64,000 bases of DNA from an uncultured Eubacteriales bacterium (GTDB lineage Bacteria; Bacillota; Clostridia; Oscillospirales; Acutalibacteraceae): assembly GCA_934477125.1 (NCBI GenBank), contig CAKSOL010000005.1, forward strand, positions 124,001-188,000, given 5' to 3'. A program made the position numbers and the translations under genes. The notes beneath the pieces were generated by a model. The model saw only the letters and a program-made list of their open reading frames with translations, ran no database searches and had not been told where the DNA came from. Numbering within the stretch: position 1 is the first letter of the stretch; every line of letters starts with the position of its first letter. Below are positions 31,650-41,407 of this stretch, piece by piece.

Positions 31650-32394
31650 TTGAAGGTTATTGCTATGGGAAGAACCGCCGATTTGATTTTTTCCTGCGTC
31701 GAACATAAGCACGATGAGTGGGAAATTGTAATCGTCACATACGGCAACGGAAAGTTATACGCAGAAAACAATATAATCGATTTTTCAAAAAAACAGCGTT
31801 TACGCCGTACCTCCGGGAGTTTTACATAAAAGCATTTCAAAGAACGGATTTGAAGATACATACATAAGAATCAAAGAGTTAAATCTGCCGGCAGACAGTA
31901 TAACGCATATAAATCCGGGAACCGAAGATTTTGTAGAATTATCAAAAATTCTATATAGGACATACTATAAAAACAATAATCACTATAATAGCTCCGTATA
32001 TACACTTACGGATGCTTTGATATCGCTTTTGACCGACACGGTAAATGAAAATTGCATATATTCATTCACAGCGGCTGTACGGGATTATTTAAATTCCAAT
32101 TTCAGCAATACAAAGCTAAACTCATTTGTTATATCAGAGGCATTTGGCTATAACTATGAGTATCTGAGCAGATGCTTCAAGGAGGATTTCGGCGCAACGC
32201 CGATGCAATTCCTTAATTCACTGAGAATCAAACACGCAAAGGCTCTTTTAAGCAGCAGACAAAAATACTCCGTTGAAAAAATATCTATATTTTGCGGCTT
32301 TTCGGATAAATTCTATTTTTCCCGTGCATTTAAAAAAGCAACGGGTTATTCGCCCGTTAAATACCGCCAAATAAATTCAATTTATAATTTATAA
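31650..32394 (+). pseudogene. AraC-family regulator, frameshifted in an A7 run
   Basis: Starting at TTG 31650 (AGAGGTG eight bases upstream; GTG at 31641 is an alternative), the frame encodes a cupin-like sensor start (HKHDEWEIVIVTYGNGKLY). It shifts at seven A near 31788-31796; with six A it continues as VYAVPPGVLHKSI and runs uninterrupted to 32394. The C-terminus has two helix-turn-helix motifs (FVISEAFGYNYEYLSRCFKEDFG and ISIFCGFSDKFYFSRAFKKATG). Corrected length is about 247 residues. It is divergent from the dehydrogenase operon it presumably controls. Either a broken gene, a slippery-tract switch or a sequencing error. Confidence 0.82.
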
Positions 32395-32408
32395 TAAAAA
32401 GCGTAAAA

Positions 32409-32445
32409 AAACAGCGCGGACAAATAAGCCCTGCCCGCGCTGTTT
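32409..32445. terminator. Bidirectional terminator between araC-like gene and transketolase
   Basis: AAACAGCGCGG/CCGCGCTGTTT arms around a 15-base loop with A-runs and T-runs on both sides; it serves convergent genes. Confidence 0.88.
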
Positions 32446-32457
32446 TTAATATTTACA

Positions 32458-33405
32458 TTATTTTTTCATTGAAACAGCAAGCTTTGCCTTTTCAACTATA
32501 TTTGCGGCTCTGAGTCCGAATTCATCAAGCAGGTCAGCCGCCGGTCCGGAGTGACCGAAGGTGTCGTAAACACCGAGACGAACCACCGGAACCGGACATT
32601 CGCCGGAAAGCAGTTCGCAAACCGCGCCGCCGAGACCGCCTATCACCGAGTGCTCCTCGGCAGTTACAACGGCGCCTGTTTCGCGCGCCGCCTTGAGGAC
32701 TATCTCGTTATCAAGCGGCTTTATAGTCGCCATATTGATAATGCGGGCGGAAATTCCCTCCGCCTTTAAAAGCTCGTAAGCCTGCAACGCCTCGTTTACC
32801 ATAAGTCCTGTCGCTATAATGGTTACGTCGCTTCCCTCACGCAGCTCAACTCCCTTTCCGACTTCAAAATTATAATCGTCATCGAAAATGACAGGAACGG
32901 CAAGTCTGCCGAAACGAATATAAACCGGACCGTCAAGCTCCATTGCGGCAAAAACCGCCTTTTTGGACTCGGTTTCATCTGCCGGGTTTATTATAGTCAT
33001 ACCAGGAATTGTACGCATAAGCGCGATATCCTCGCAGCACTGATGCGTTGCACCGTCCTCACCGACGGAAATGCCGGCATGGGTTGCTCCGATAATAACC
33101 GGAAGATGCGGATATCCAATCGAGTTTCTGACCTGCTCGAAAGCACGTCCGGCAGCAAACATTGCAAACGAGCTGACGATAACTCTTTTGCCGGTTGCTG
33201 CAATACCGGCGGCAATTCCCATCATATTCTGCTCGGCAATTCCGCAGTCATAAAATCTATCCGGAAATTCCTTTTTGAACATACCGGTTTTGGTGGCGGC
33301 GGCAAGGTCCGCATCCATAACAATAAAATCATTTCTCGTGTGTCCTAACTCGACAAGCGCCTTTCCGAAGCCCTCGCGAGTTGCAACCTTTTTAATTTCA
33401 GACAT
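32458..33405 (-). CDS. Transketolase, C-terminal subunit
   Basis: 315 residues covering the pyrimidine-binding and C-terminal domains: ADLAAATKTGMF, RFYDCGIAEQNMMGIAAGIA with the catalytic Glu, GATHAGISVGEDGATHQC, and the VTAEEHSVIGGLGGAV domain at the end. The N-terminal half is the next gene upstream. Two-gene transketolases are common in Clostridia and serve the non-oxidative pentose phosphate pathway. Confidence 0.95.
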   Translation of the reverse strand: MSEIKKVATREGFGKALVELGHTRNDFIVMDADLAAATKTGMFKKEFPDRFYDCGIAEQNMMGIAAGIAATGKRVIVSSFAMFAAGRAFEQVRNSIGYPHLPVIIGATHAGISVGEDGATHQCCEDIALMRTIPGMTIINPADETESKKAVFAAMELDGPVYIRFGRLAVPVIFDDDYNFEVGKGVELREGSDVTIIATGLMVNEALQAYELLKAEGISARIINMATIKPLDNEIVLKAARETGAVVTAEEHSVIGGLGGAVCELLSGECPVPVVRLGVYDTFGHSGPAADLLDEFGLRAANIVEKAKLAVSMKK

Positions 33406-33417
33406 ATTTCCGCCCCC

Positions 33418-34254
33418 TTATTGCAGCGAAGCGAGCTGTGCTTTAAGCTCGTTCATAGCTATTTCATACTGTTCGTCGTTCGGCGCGGAGCCGTGCCAGC
33501 CGACAGCGTTTTCCATATAGGAAACGCCCTTGCCCTTAACGGTTTCCGCTATAATTGCAACCGGCTTATCGACGGTTTCCGCCTCTTTGAGCGCCGATTC
33601 AATCTGTTCAAAATCGTGACCGTTTATCTTTATAACATACCATTTAAAGGCCTCAAATTTTTTATCGACCGGCTCAGCCGAGTTTACCTCGTCAATCGTT
33701 CCGTCAATCTGAAGCCGGTTCAAATCAACAAACGCCGTAAGATTGGAAAGTCCCTTATTGCCGGCAAACATAGCCGCCTCCCAGACCTGACCTTCCTCTA
33801 TTTCGCCATCGCCCAAAATTGTATAAACACGGAAGCTATCCCCGAAATGCTTTGCGGAAAGAGCCATGCCACAGGCAGCGGAAATGCCCTGACCGAGAGA
33901 GCCGGAGGACATATCAACGCCCGGTATATGCTTCATATCAGGATGTCCCTGCAATATTGAGCCTATATGGCGCAGTCTTAACAGCTCTGCCCTGTCAAAA
34001 TAGCCGCGTTCGGCAAGTGCGGCGTATAACGCCGGCGCCGCGTGACCCTTTGAAAGAACCAGGCGGTCCCTGCCGGGCGCTTTCGGCTCTGCGGGATTGA
34101 TGTTCATATGCTCAAAATACAGGTAAGCGAGGATATCCGCTATTGAAAGCGAGCCTCCCGGATGACCTGATTTTGCGGCATGCACACCCTCGATAATGCC
34201 AAGCCTTATCCGGCAGGCAATTTGCTGCAGTTCGTTTTTTCTTTTTGCTTCCAT
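33418..34254 (-). CDS. Transketolase, N-terminal subunit
   Basis: 278 residues from ATG at 34254 (AAAGGA at nine bases). Thiamine diphosphate-binding domain with SGHPGGSLSIADIL, LSKGHAAPALYAAL and the GDGEIEEGQVWEAAMFA ... NLTAFVDLNRLQIDG metal/TPP motif. It works as a pair with the C-terminal subunit 12 bases downstream. Confidence 0.95.
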   Translation of the reverse strand: MEAKRKNELQQIACRIRLGIIEGVHAAKSGHPGGSLSIADILAYLYFEHMNINPAEPKAPGRDRLVLSKGHAAPALYAALAERGYFDRAELLRLRHIGSILQGHPDMKHIPGVDMSSGSLGQGISAACGMALSAKHFGDSFRVYTILGDGEIEEGQVWEAAMFAGNKGLSNLTAFVDLNRLQIDGTIDEVNSAEPVDKKFEAFKWYVIKINGHDFEQIESALKEAETVDKPVAIIAETVKGKGVSYMENAVGWHGSAPNDEQYEIAMNELKAQLASLQ

Positions 34255-34312
34255 TGTTTGCATCCTTTCTTATTTTTCGGCAAAACCGGAAAACGGTGAG
34301 CCAAAGCCCATC

Positions 34313-35143
34313 TCAGCTCCGGAGGTTTGCCAAATAATCTATAAAATCAGCCACAGCGCCCTCGCTCGCAAAGCCGGCAACAAAATCAGCCTGCTTTTGC
34401 AGCTCCTCAGGTGCGTCGGCTGTAAAGCAACCGATATCTGAATCAAGAATCATATCAAGGTCATTATAATAGTCGCCTATGGCGAAATATCCGCCCTTTT
34501 CGATACCGAGCAATTCAATCAGCTTTCGGCATCCGCTGCCCTTTGATGCTTTGCCCGGAAGCTGTTCCAAATAGCTGCGTTTTCTTCCTCCGAGCTGTGC
34601 GGAAGTATCGCGAAATACTGAATTATGAACCGAGATATTTACAAAATCACGCAGTTTGTTAAGCTCGGCGGGATTATCAGAAGCATAAAGAATCTTGTTG
34701 AACCTTTTGCCGTAAAGCTCATCCGGAGATATCGGCAGGGGTTCAAGATGCTCATAAAACGCATGGTCGCGGATTTCATTATTTGAACGAAGATTAAAAA
34801 CCTGATGCGCAGTATGAAGCTCTATACCCATTTCCGGCAGGCTGTTATAGACCTCAAGAACAAGCTCCAAATCCTCCTTAGGAACGCTTGCCTCCCAGAG
34901 AACGCGGTTTTCGCAGAAATCATAGATTACAGCGCCGTTTGCCAATACGGAAGGAGCAATATTATCGACCCTGCTTAATACGTCCTTAACAGCCGGGGCA
35001 GTCCTGCCTGTTGAGAGTGAGAATTTTCCGCCCTCGGAAATAAAATACGCTATTTTTTCAATAGTGCGTGGACTGATTATTCCGTTTGATTCAATAGTTC
35101 CGTCAATATCGCTTGCAAGCAAACAGCCGCTAAATAATCCCAT
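34313..35143 (-). CDS. HAD-superfamily hydrolase, Cof type (IIB)
   Basis: 276 residues: CLLASDIDGTIESNGIIS (motif I), LSTGRTAPAV (II), KGSGCRKLIELLGI and AIGDYYNDLDMI (III/IV). Likely a sugar-phosphate or flavin phosphatase; substrate unknown. It overlaps the end of the pseudouridine synthase gene by 14 bases. Confidence 0.88.
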   Translation of the reverse strand: MGLFSGCLLASDIDGTIESNGIISPRTIEKIAYFISEGGKFSLSTGRTAPAVKDVLSRVDNIAPSVLANGAVIYDFCENRVLWEASVPKEDLELVLEVYNSLPEMGIELHTAHQVFNLRSNNEIRDHAFYEHLEPLPISPDELYGKRFNKILYASDNPAELNKLRDFVNISVHNSVFRDTSAQLGGRKRSYLEQLPGKASKGSGCRKLIELLGIEKGGYFAIGDYYNDLDMILDSDIGCFTADAPEELQKQADFVAGFASEGAVADFIDYLANLRS

Positions 35144-36044
35144 TCCTACACTCCTCGGAGAATTTCATAAAATATTCGGGCAGCGGGCTTGTGAACTCCA
35201 TATATTCCCGTGTTCCAGGATGGACAAAGCCAATCTGCCTCGCGTGAAGACATTGTCCGCAAAGGCGGGTTATCACTTTTTTAGGTCCGTATACCGCGTC
35301 ACCTGCAACAGGATGACCGATATAAGCCATATGGACGCGTATCTGGTGAGTCCGTCCGGTTTCAAGGCGAAGTCTGATATGAGTAAACGAACCGAAACGC
35401 TCCAACACCTCATAATGAGTAACCGCGGTTCTTCCTCCCGCTGTCACAGCCATCTGCTTTCGCTTAACAGGATGTCTGCCAATCGGCGCATTTACCATGC
35501 CGGTTTCGGTTTTCAAATTACCGTAAACCATTGCCTCGTAAACCCTGTTGCAGGTATGCTCGGCAATTTGCGCAGCTAAAAACTGATGCGCTTCGTCGTT
35601 TTTAGCGACAAGCAGAAGTCCGCTTGTGTCCTTATCAATTCTATGAAGAATACCGGGGCGCAAAACTCCGTTAATTCCCGAAAGGCTGTCTCCGCAATGA
35701 TAAAGCAGGGCGTTGACAAGCGTATTTTCCCTGTTCCCTGCCGCAGGATGAACAACCATTCCCTTGGGCTTATTGACAACCAAAAGCTGAGAATCCTCAT
35801 AAACTATATCGAGAGGTATATTCTGCGGAAGAACCTCGCATTTCTGCGGTTCCGGCATTTCAACCGTCACCCTGTCTCCTGACTTCAGGCGGCAGTTTTT
35901 CTCTGCCGGCAGTCCGTTTATCAGAACGCAGCCGGATTCAATAAGCTTTGCCGTATGAGAGCGCGTAAGTCCGGATATCTCGGATGCGAAAACATCAAGT
36001 CTTGCAGACGCGCTCAGCTCAAATGTCTGTTCAATTTTGTTCAT
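35130..36044 (-). CDS. RluA/RluD-family rRNA pseudouridine synthase
   Basis: 304 residues from ATG at 36044; family members start about this close to the S4 domain (ARLDVFASEISGLTRSHTAKLIESG), although the frame is open to 36101. The catalytic domain has HRIDKDTSGLLLVAKND with the nucleophilic Asp, ETGRTHQIRVHMAYIGHPVAGD and RQCLHAR-like QCLHARQIGF. It converts uridines of 23S rRNA to pseudouridine. The proposed start overlaps the lspA end by 14 bases, indicating coupling. Confidence 0.88.
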   Translation of the reverse strand: MNKIEQTFELSASARLDVFASEISGLTRSHTAKLIESGCVLINGLPAEKNCRLKSGDRVTVEMPEPQKCEVLPQNIPLDIVYEDSQLLVVNKPKGMVVHPAAGNRENTLVNALLYHCGDSLSGINGVLRPGILHRIDKDTSGLLLVAKNDEAHQFLAAQIAEHTCNRVYEAMVYGNLKTETGMVNAPIGRHPVKRKQMAVTAGGRTAVTHYEVLERFGSFTHIRLRLETGRTHQIRVHMAYIGHPVAGDAVYGPKKVITRLCGQCLHARQIGFVHPGTREYMEFTSPLPEYFMKFSEECRNGII

Positions 36045-36561
36045 TTGAACCGTCGTGCTGCTGTCCGTCATCCGATGTGCCGCGTTTTTTACGGCTGTCA
36101 TTTACAGCATCCCGCAAAAAGTATAATATCAGCAGGCAGGCGCCGACAACAACGCCTATATCGGCAACATTGAACACAGGAAACTGCGGCAAAAACTCGA
36201 AATGCAGAAAATCAATAACCTCACCGCCGCGGAAAATACGGTCAATCATATTTCCGAGACCGCCGCCGAGAATCAGGCACACCGCCCAAAACATCAGCTT
36301 ATTCTTAATGCCGACCCTCATAAGCAGGGCAATACATATAAGCATTATTATTATCGTTATTGAAAGCAGCAGCCAGGTATGACCGCTGAGCATACCCCAC
36401 GCTCCGCCGCCGTTGCGAACGAAAATCAAATCGATAAATCCGGGAATAAACCCCGTTCCGTCCGGCTTATCGGCAAGAAATTTTTCCATAAAAATCTTGG
36501 TATACTGGTCGATACCCAAAACGGCAAGACCGGCAACCGCAGCAAGTATATAGCTTATCAA
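36031..36561 (-). CDS. lspA: Lipoprotein signal peptidase (signal peptidase II)
   Basis: 176 residues with four membrane helices and the LspA signatures FVRNGGGAWGML, ILGGGLGNMIDRIFRGGEVIDFLHF and VFNVADIGVVVG, including both catalytic Asp residues (NMIDR, FNVADI). It removes signal peptides of lipoproteins such as those at 50425 and 54621. It overlaps the divIVA gene by four bases. A charged tail (KKRGTSDDGQQ) follows the last helix. Confidence 0.95.
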   Translation of the reverse strand: MISYILAAVAGLAVLGIDQYTKIFMEKFLADKPDGTGFIPGFIDLIFVRNGGGAWGMLSGHTWLLLSITIIIMLICIALLMRVGIKNKLMFWAVCLILGGGLGNMIDRIFRGGEVIDFLHFEFLPQFPVFNVADIGVVVGACLLILYFLRDAVNDSRKKRGTSDDGQQHDGSNEQN

Positions 36562-37331
36562 ATGCCGTCCTCCTCAATTTTATCGTCTATTTTGCTCTCA
36601 GGCACAGAAACCTGAAAACCGCTGTTATTATCCTCGATATGAACCGGAGCGGGTTCCTCTGCCTTGACAGGCTCAGGAGTTGCCGCGGCGGCAAATGACG
36701 CTGCATCCGGCTTTTGGTCTATAATTGCGGAAACTGCCTGAGCTATCTGCTTGGGGTCGGAGGGAACCTCGTCCGGCAGCTTTTGCAGCAGTTCTAAATG
36801 CTCTTTATATTTCTGCCTTATTTCGGTCTTGAACGCCACTATTTCAAGTTTTGTTTTATCAAAAAGCATTTGCTGTCGGCGCACGGCGTCCTCGCAGGCG
36901 GCTTCAACCGATTTTTTCTTAAGCTCGGCATTTTTTACAGCCGTTTCAAGCTCACGTTCTATCTGCATACGGCGGGAATTTGCTTTTTCCTCAAATGCCG
37001 CCGAAAGCTCCTTTTCTTCCTTTGAAATGCGTTCAACGCTACCCTTGGCGTCGTTGAGTATTGCCTCGCTTTTGGCGCGCGCCTCATCAACTATCTGGTC
37101 GGCGAGCTTCTGAGCGCTGAGCAAAACATTCTGAATACTGTTCTGCGAGCTTTTATAGCCCTCGTTTTCCTTTTTTAAGGCTTCGACAGCCGCATTCAGC
37201 TCGCGGATATTACGTTCATATGTCTCGTAATCCGCCTCAACCTTATCAAGCAGAACATCAACCTCGTCCTGCTTATATCCTCCGACAGCCTTTGAAAATT
37301 TTATTTCGCGAATTTCCTTTGAGCTTAACAA
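36558..37331 (-). CDS. divIVA: DivIVA-domain protein
   Basis: 257 residues. N-terminal DivIVA motif (SSKEIREIKFSKAVGGYKQDEVDVLL) then a long coiled coil to about residue 165, and an Ala/Pro/Glu-rich tail. DivIVA senses negative membrane curvature at septa and poles and recruits division or wall-synthesis proteins. Position next to sepF and ylmH is the usual Firmicutes division cluster. Confidence 0.92.
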   Translation of the reverse strand: MLSSKEIREIKFSKAVGGYKQDEVDVLLDKVEADYETYERNIRELNAAVEALKKENEGYKSSQNSIQNVLLSAQKLADQIVDEARAKSEAILNDAKGSVERISKEEKELSAAFEEKANSRRMQIERELETAVKNAELKKKSVEAACEDAVRRQQMLFDKTKLEIVAFKTEIRQKYKEHLELLQKLPDEVPSDPKQIAQAVSAIIDQKPDAASFAAAATPEPVKAEEPAPVHIEDNNSGFQVSVPESKIDDKIEEDGI

Positions 37332-37344
37332 TTCAACTCACCCT

Positions 37345-38079
37345 TTATATGAATTTTCCGTATTCAAGAATTATCCTGCCTTTGCGCGAAACACCGTCCG
37401 CCGATATAACCGTAAAACGACCCTTTGAACGGACTGTAACTCGATCCCCTGACGATATACTGTAAACAGCCTTTGAAACCGAAATTGAATTAACCGAAAC
37501 CATACCGTCGCTTATAAGCTCCGCAGCTTTAGCCCTTGAAATTTTGCAAAGTGCCGAAACAACGCAGTCAAGCCGCAGCGACGCGACCGTTTCCCGGCAG
37601 ACCGTAAGCTCTCCTGCTGCCGGAAGCGGTTCGGAAAAGCCTTTAGCCGCCGAAACGCCTACCCTGCCGATTTTTTCTGTTTGAGAAACAATAAACTCAG
37701 CAATATCGTTTTTAACGAAAGCAACCGCCCGTCCGGGTTCAACCAAAATATCTCCGACAGCCTCGCGGACTATTCCGAGTCCCATAAGCGTTCCGAGAAC
37801 ATCCCTGTGAGAAACGGAATCCTGCTTTCTGAAGCAGAAAGTTACCGCAGTTATCGGAAATTCCGGATTTTCGCACCAATCCGGCAGGCAGCCGAGCATT
37901 GTTCTCTCCGCTCCCTCAAAGCCGCCGAAAAAGCAATACCTGACATTTTCGCCGGCAAGCGCCTTTACTGCAAGCGCCGCCTCCGCCGGAGAAAGAAAGC
38001 CCAAGAACCTCGGAACGCCCGATTGATAGCACAAACGCGCCGTGTCAAGAACACGCGCTTCAAAAACGGAGCTTTCCAT
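37345..38079 (-). CDS. ylmH: YlmH-family S4-domain RNA-binding protein
   Basis: 244 residues; N-terminal YlmH domain (PRFLGFLSPAEAALA, YCFFGGFEGAERTMLG, HRDVLGTLMGLGIVREAVGDI) and a C-terminal S4 domain (RLDCVVSALCKISRAKAAELISDG). YlmH homologues bind the ribosome-nascent peptide-tRNA complex in stalled-translation quality control. Start and stop overlap by one base with sepF. Confidence 0.92.
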   Translation of the reverse strand: MESSVFEARVLDTARLCYQSGVPRFLGFLSPAEAALAVKALAGENVRYCFFGGFEGAERTMLGCLPDWCENPEFPITAVTFCFRKQDSVSHRDVLGTLMGLGIVREAVGDILVEPGRAVAFVKNDIAEFIVSQTEKIGRVGVSAAKGFSEPLPAAGELTVCRETVASLRLDCVVSALCKISRAKAAELISDGMVSVNSISVSKAVYSISSGDRVTVRSKGRFTVISADGVSRKGRIILEYGKFI

Positions 38080-38564
38080 TACAGGTAAAGCTTACCGTCC
38101 TCATAATCTTCCATTAAAAGTTCGCCGGTAACGTCAACATCGGTCGGAACGATAATATATGTTGAATTGGCAATTTTTCTTATATTGCCGTGATTGGCAT
38201 AGGTCACGCCGCTGAGAAAATCGATTATACGGCGCGAGGTATCGCGGTCTGCCGACTCAAGATTGAGCACAACTGTTTTTTTATCGTTCAGATGGTCGGC
38301 AATAGCCGGAACATCGTCAAACCTTTCGGGCTTTACCAAAACAACCTGAACCGAAGATTTCTGAGGTACGGCATAGGTATTGGAGCGGGAGCGTCCGCCC
38401 TGATGAACGCGCGGCAGGCTCTCGCTTTTTTTGGATGAAAAATCGTTATCGTAAGTCTCGGTCTTCTTAGGGGCTGCCGGCTCTGAGGTTTCCTCTAACT
38501 CCTCGTCAAATTCATCCTCTTCGGGAATACTCATAATATTTTTAACCTTTTCCCACAGACTCAT
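38079..38564 (-). CDS. sepF: Cell division protein SepF
   Basis: 161 residues: short membrane-binding helix MSLWEKVKNIMSI, acidic linker, and the SepF core (VVLVKPERFDDVPAIADHL, VVLNLESADRDTSRRIIDFLSG, IRKIANSTYIIVP). SepF forms rings that anchor FtsZ filaments to the membrane. Normal length. Confidence 0.95.
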   Translation of the reverse strand: MSLWEKVKNIMSIPEEDEFDEELEETSEPAAPKKTETYDNDFSSKKSESLPRVHQGGRSRSNTYAVPQKSSVQVVLVKPERFDDVPAIADHLNDKKTVVLNLESADRDTSRRIIDFLSGVTYANHGNIRKIANSTYIIVPTDVDVTGELLMEDYEDGKLYL

Positions 38565-38579
38565 AGCAATTACTCCTTA

Positions 38580-39293
38580 TTATATATTATAATTCCTTTT
38601 TCCGAACAGCGCTGTTCCTACGCGGACAAGCGTTGCTCCCTCGGCAACGGCAATGTCATAATCATCGGACATTCCCATTGAAAGAATATGCATACTACTA
38701 TTATCTATTTTTTTAGCTCCAATGTCAAGAAACATATTGTTTAATTTTGAAAAATATTTTCGGTTTCCGTCCTTTTCGGTGCAAATCGGAGGAATTGACA
38801 TAAGACCGCAGATATGAACACGGTCAAGCTCCGCTATTTCATATATTGCCTCCTCTACGGAATCGGGCGCAAATCCCGACTTGCTTTCCTCTCCCCCGAT
38901 ATTGACCTCAATCAAAATATCCGCGTCAATATCAAGGCGTTCCGCCTGCTTTTCTATTTCCTTTGCAAGATGCAGAGAGTCAACCGACTGTATAAGCTCA
39001 ACATGGGATATAATATCCTTTACCTTATTGGTCTGCAAATGACCTATCAGGTGGCGGTGAACCGGGAGCAGTCCCGCTTCCTTTGAAAGCAGCTCCTGAA
39101 CGCGGTTTTCGCCTATATGAGTTATACCCGAACGTATGGCATAGTTCACCGTATCGACATCAACGGTTTTGGTCGCCGCAAGCAGGGTTATATCCTCCGG
39201 CGCGCGTCCCGAACGGAATGCCGCCTCATTTATCCGTTCCCTTACGCGTTTATAATTTTCGTCAAATTCCTCAGCCGACAACTTTTCCATCAT
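38580..39293 (-). CDS. YggS-family pyridoxal phosphate homeostasis protein
   Basis: 237 residues: LLAATKTVDVDTVNYAIRSG with the PLP-binding Lys, GENRVQEL, HLIGHLQTNKVK, VNIGGEESKSGF and LSMGMSDDYDIAVAEGATLVRVGTALFG. It binds PLP without known catalysis and affects B6 and amino-acid balance. Standard first gene of the sepF cluster. It overlaps the HlyD-like gene by 23 bases. Confidence 0.95.
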   Translation of the reverse strand: MMEKLSAEEFDENYKRVRERINEAAFRSGRAPEDITLLAATKTVDVDTVNYAIRSGITHIGENRVQELLSKEAGLLPVHRHLIGHLQTNKVKDIISHVELIQSVDSLHLAKEIEKQAERLDIDADILIEVNIGGEESKSGFAPDSVEEAIYEIAELDRVHICGLMSIPPICTEKDGNRKYFSKLNNMFLDIGAKKIDNSSMHILSMGMSDDYDIAVAEGATLVRVGTALFGKRNYNI

Positions 39294-40476
39294 ATAGCTT
39301 CTTTCCTTTCACAACAACTCTGTCGTACAGCCGCAAAACGGTATCATTTGATTGCTGCTGCTCGCAGATTATATAATCGTCATTGGAATATAAAACATTA
39401 ACCGGAACAAATTTTAAGGTTATGCCCGAAAGAACATAAACTCCGGTTTTTGAATCAACAACGCGCAGCGCGCTTTTTGCAAGCTTCAAGCCCTTATAAA
39501 GCTTATTTACAACCGTCATAGCGCCGGTTCTCATAGACGCAAGCTCGCTGTTCATCTGATTGCAGGAGAATATTATAACCGCGCTGTCCGACGAGCGCGA
39601 AAGATTTATGCGGTTTACGGTTACATCCAGCTCCGGGCTGCTTTTGAGTGATGTACGCAGAGTAAGAGTATCACCGGTCTTATATTTCATCGAATCGTTG
39701 ATAGTAACCTTTGCGGCAATATACCATTCGTAATCGGTAACAACCTTTCCGATAACGTTTGCCGGAATCTCGGCGGGTTGCAGTTCTTTCATAAAATCCG
39801 CCGTAACAGAATCGAGATTTTCGGTTGTAAGAACGGTTTCGTATCCGTCTGACGCCTTTGTAAAGTAACCTGACGCCGAAGCTCTGACGCTGCCCTTTGC
39901 CGCAGGCAGCGCAGAATTAAGCTTTCCGAGCTGTTCATTCAGCTGAGCCAGCCGCCCGGAAAAATCGGTCTGTTCTCCGGTTATTATCTGCCGACGGTTT
40001 ATCGCAGAAAGCAGTGTTTCCTGTTCCGATGCCCCCGCTGAATATCTCCCCGCCGCGCATGACCTTATAAGCGAATTAAGGGCGGTATCGACGTGATTCT
40101 GTACCAGCTTTATATCCGTTGCCTGCTGATTGTTATAGCCCTGCAATTCGGTTATATCGGCGATCTGCGCTTTAATCGTATCTATATTGCTCATAGTGAC
40201 CGACGCGCTCTCGCTGTCATAAATATCAGCTATAATTCCGCCGGCGGCAACCCGTTCGCCGTCCGCTGTGAGATAATGATACACTCCGCCGGTATCACTT
40301 GTTACGTAATATTCGTTCCGAATTACGGTTCCGGAAATATTCAGTCCGTCAACAGTCTCATAATAAACCGCGCTTTCAACCGAAACCGGCATATAAAGAG
40401 AGGAATAAAGCTGATGACCGACAAATATTATAACTGCTGCCGCAAGCAAAAGCTTAATCGCGGTGTTACCTTTCAA
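39271..40476 (-). CDS. HlyD-like membrane-anchored protein
   Basis: 401 residues. One N-terminal membrane helix (AIKLLLAAAVIIFVGHQLY), then a barrel-sandwich/lipoyl-like part (ISGTVIRNEYYVT), a coiled coil around 95-215, and a beta-barrel return (SVRASASGYFTKASDGYE). This is the layout of HlyD/membrane-fusion-type proteins. No exporter partner is adjacent; homologues often sit beside yggS-sepF in Clostridia and may have a cell-envelope role. It overlaps miaA by 11 bases. Confidence 0.75.
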   Translation of the reverse strand: MKGNTAIKLLLAAAVIIFVGHQLYSSLYMPVSVESAVYYETVDGLNISGTVIRNEYYVTSDTGGVYHYLTADGERVAAGGIIADIYDSESASVTMSNIDTIKAQIADITELQGYNNQQATDIKLVQNHVDTALNSLIRSCAAGRYSAGASEQETLLSAINRRQIITGEQTDFSGRLAQLNEQLGKLNSALPAAKGSVRASASGYFTKASDGYETVLTTENLDSVTADFMKELQPAEIPANVIGKVVTDYEWYIAAKVTINDSMKYKTGDTLTLRTSLKSSPELDVTVNRINLSRSSDSAVIIFSCNQMNSELASMRTGAMTVVNKLYKGLKLAKSALRVVDSKTGVYVLSGITLKFVPVNVLYSNDDYIICEQQQSNDTVLRLYDRVVVKGKKLYDGKVVG

Positions 40477-41407
40477 AGCTCTTTTCCCACTCCTTTATAA
40501 TGCGGATTGCCTCCGAAGACACGTTTTCGCACTCGTCCGCGTATATCCAGTTAATATTTTCATTTCTTCTGAACCAGGTAAGCTGCCGTTTGGCATATCT
40601 TCTCGTTGCGCGCTTTAAATCTTCGGCTGCTTCCTCAAGGCTTTTTTCGCCTCTGAAATAAGCAAACAGCTCTTTATGCCCTATTGCCTGAGCGGCTCCG
40701 CCGTGCGATTTTGCAAAAGTCTCGCGCGCCTCACGTTCAAGTCCGTTTTCAAGCATTTTATCGACCCTGCGGTTTATTCTGTCATAGAGAATATCGCGAT
40801 TTTTAAAGGTTATTCCGATAATAATTGAATTAAACGGCGCGCTTTCGCTGCGTGAATCCGAAAGGCATTCGGAAAAGGTTTTCCCGGTAAGCTCATAGAC
40901 CTCAATGGCTCTCAAAATCCGGCGAAGATCGTTCGGGTGAAGTCTTTCGGCGGCAGCAGGGTCAATTTCCCGGAGCTTTTCGAGCATAGCCGCGCTGCCG
41001 TAAAGCTCCGACTGCTTTATCAGCCGTTCTCTGACCTCGCTGTTTTCTTCCTCATCGGTAAAGCTGATACCGTTTAGAAGCGAATCAATATATAGTCCCG
41101 TTCCTCCGACAACAATCGGCAGCTTTCCGCGCGAATATATATCTTTAACTGCATTTTTCGCCGCCGAAACATAATCGGCAACCGTAAATTTTTCCGAAGG
41201 CTCAAGAAATTCAATCAGATGATGCGGTATTCCTCCGGTTTCGCCGCTGTCCGGAGCAGCGCTTGCAATATGGATACCGCGGTAAATCTGCATTGAATCA
41301 GCAGAAACGATTTCGCCGTTTTCGCTCCTTGCAATATCAATTCCGAGCGCGGTTTTTCCCGACGCGGTAGGTCCGACGACGGCGGCAACCGGTATTTTAG
41401 GACTCAT
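40466..41407 (-). CDS. miaA: tRNA dimethylallyltransferase
   Basis: 313 residues: P-loop GPTASGKTALGIDIA, DSMQIYRGIHIASA with the catalytic Asp, GGTGLYIDSLLNG, LHPNDLRRILRAIEVYELTG and KRATRRYAKRQLTWFRR. It adds a dimethylallyl group to A37 of tRNAs reading UNN codons. MiaB at 46496, in the same strand run, methylthiolates the same base. Confidence 0.96.
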   Translation of the reverse strand: MSPKIPVAAVVGPTASGKTALGIDIARSENGEIVSADSMQIYRGIHIASAAPDSGETGGIPHHLIEFLEPSEKFTVADYVSAAKNAVKDIYSRGKLPIVVGGTGLYIDSLLNGISFTDEEENSEVRERLIKQSELYGSAAMLEKLREIDPAAAERLHPNDLRRILRAIEVYELTGKTFSECLSDSRSESAPFNSIIIGITFKNRDILYDRINRRVDKMLENGLEREARETFAKSHGGAAQAIGHKELFAYFRGEKSLEEAAEDLKRATRRYAKRQLTWFRRNENINWIYADECENVSSEAIRIIKEWEKSFER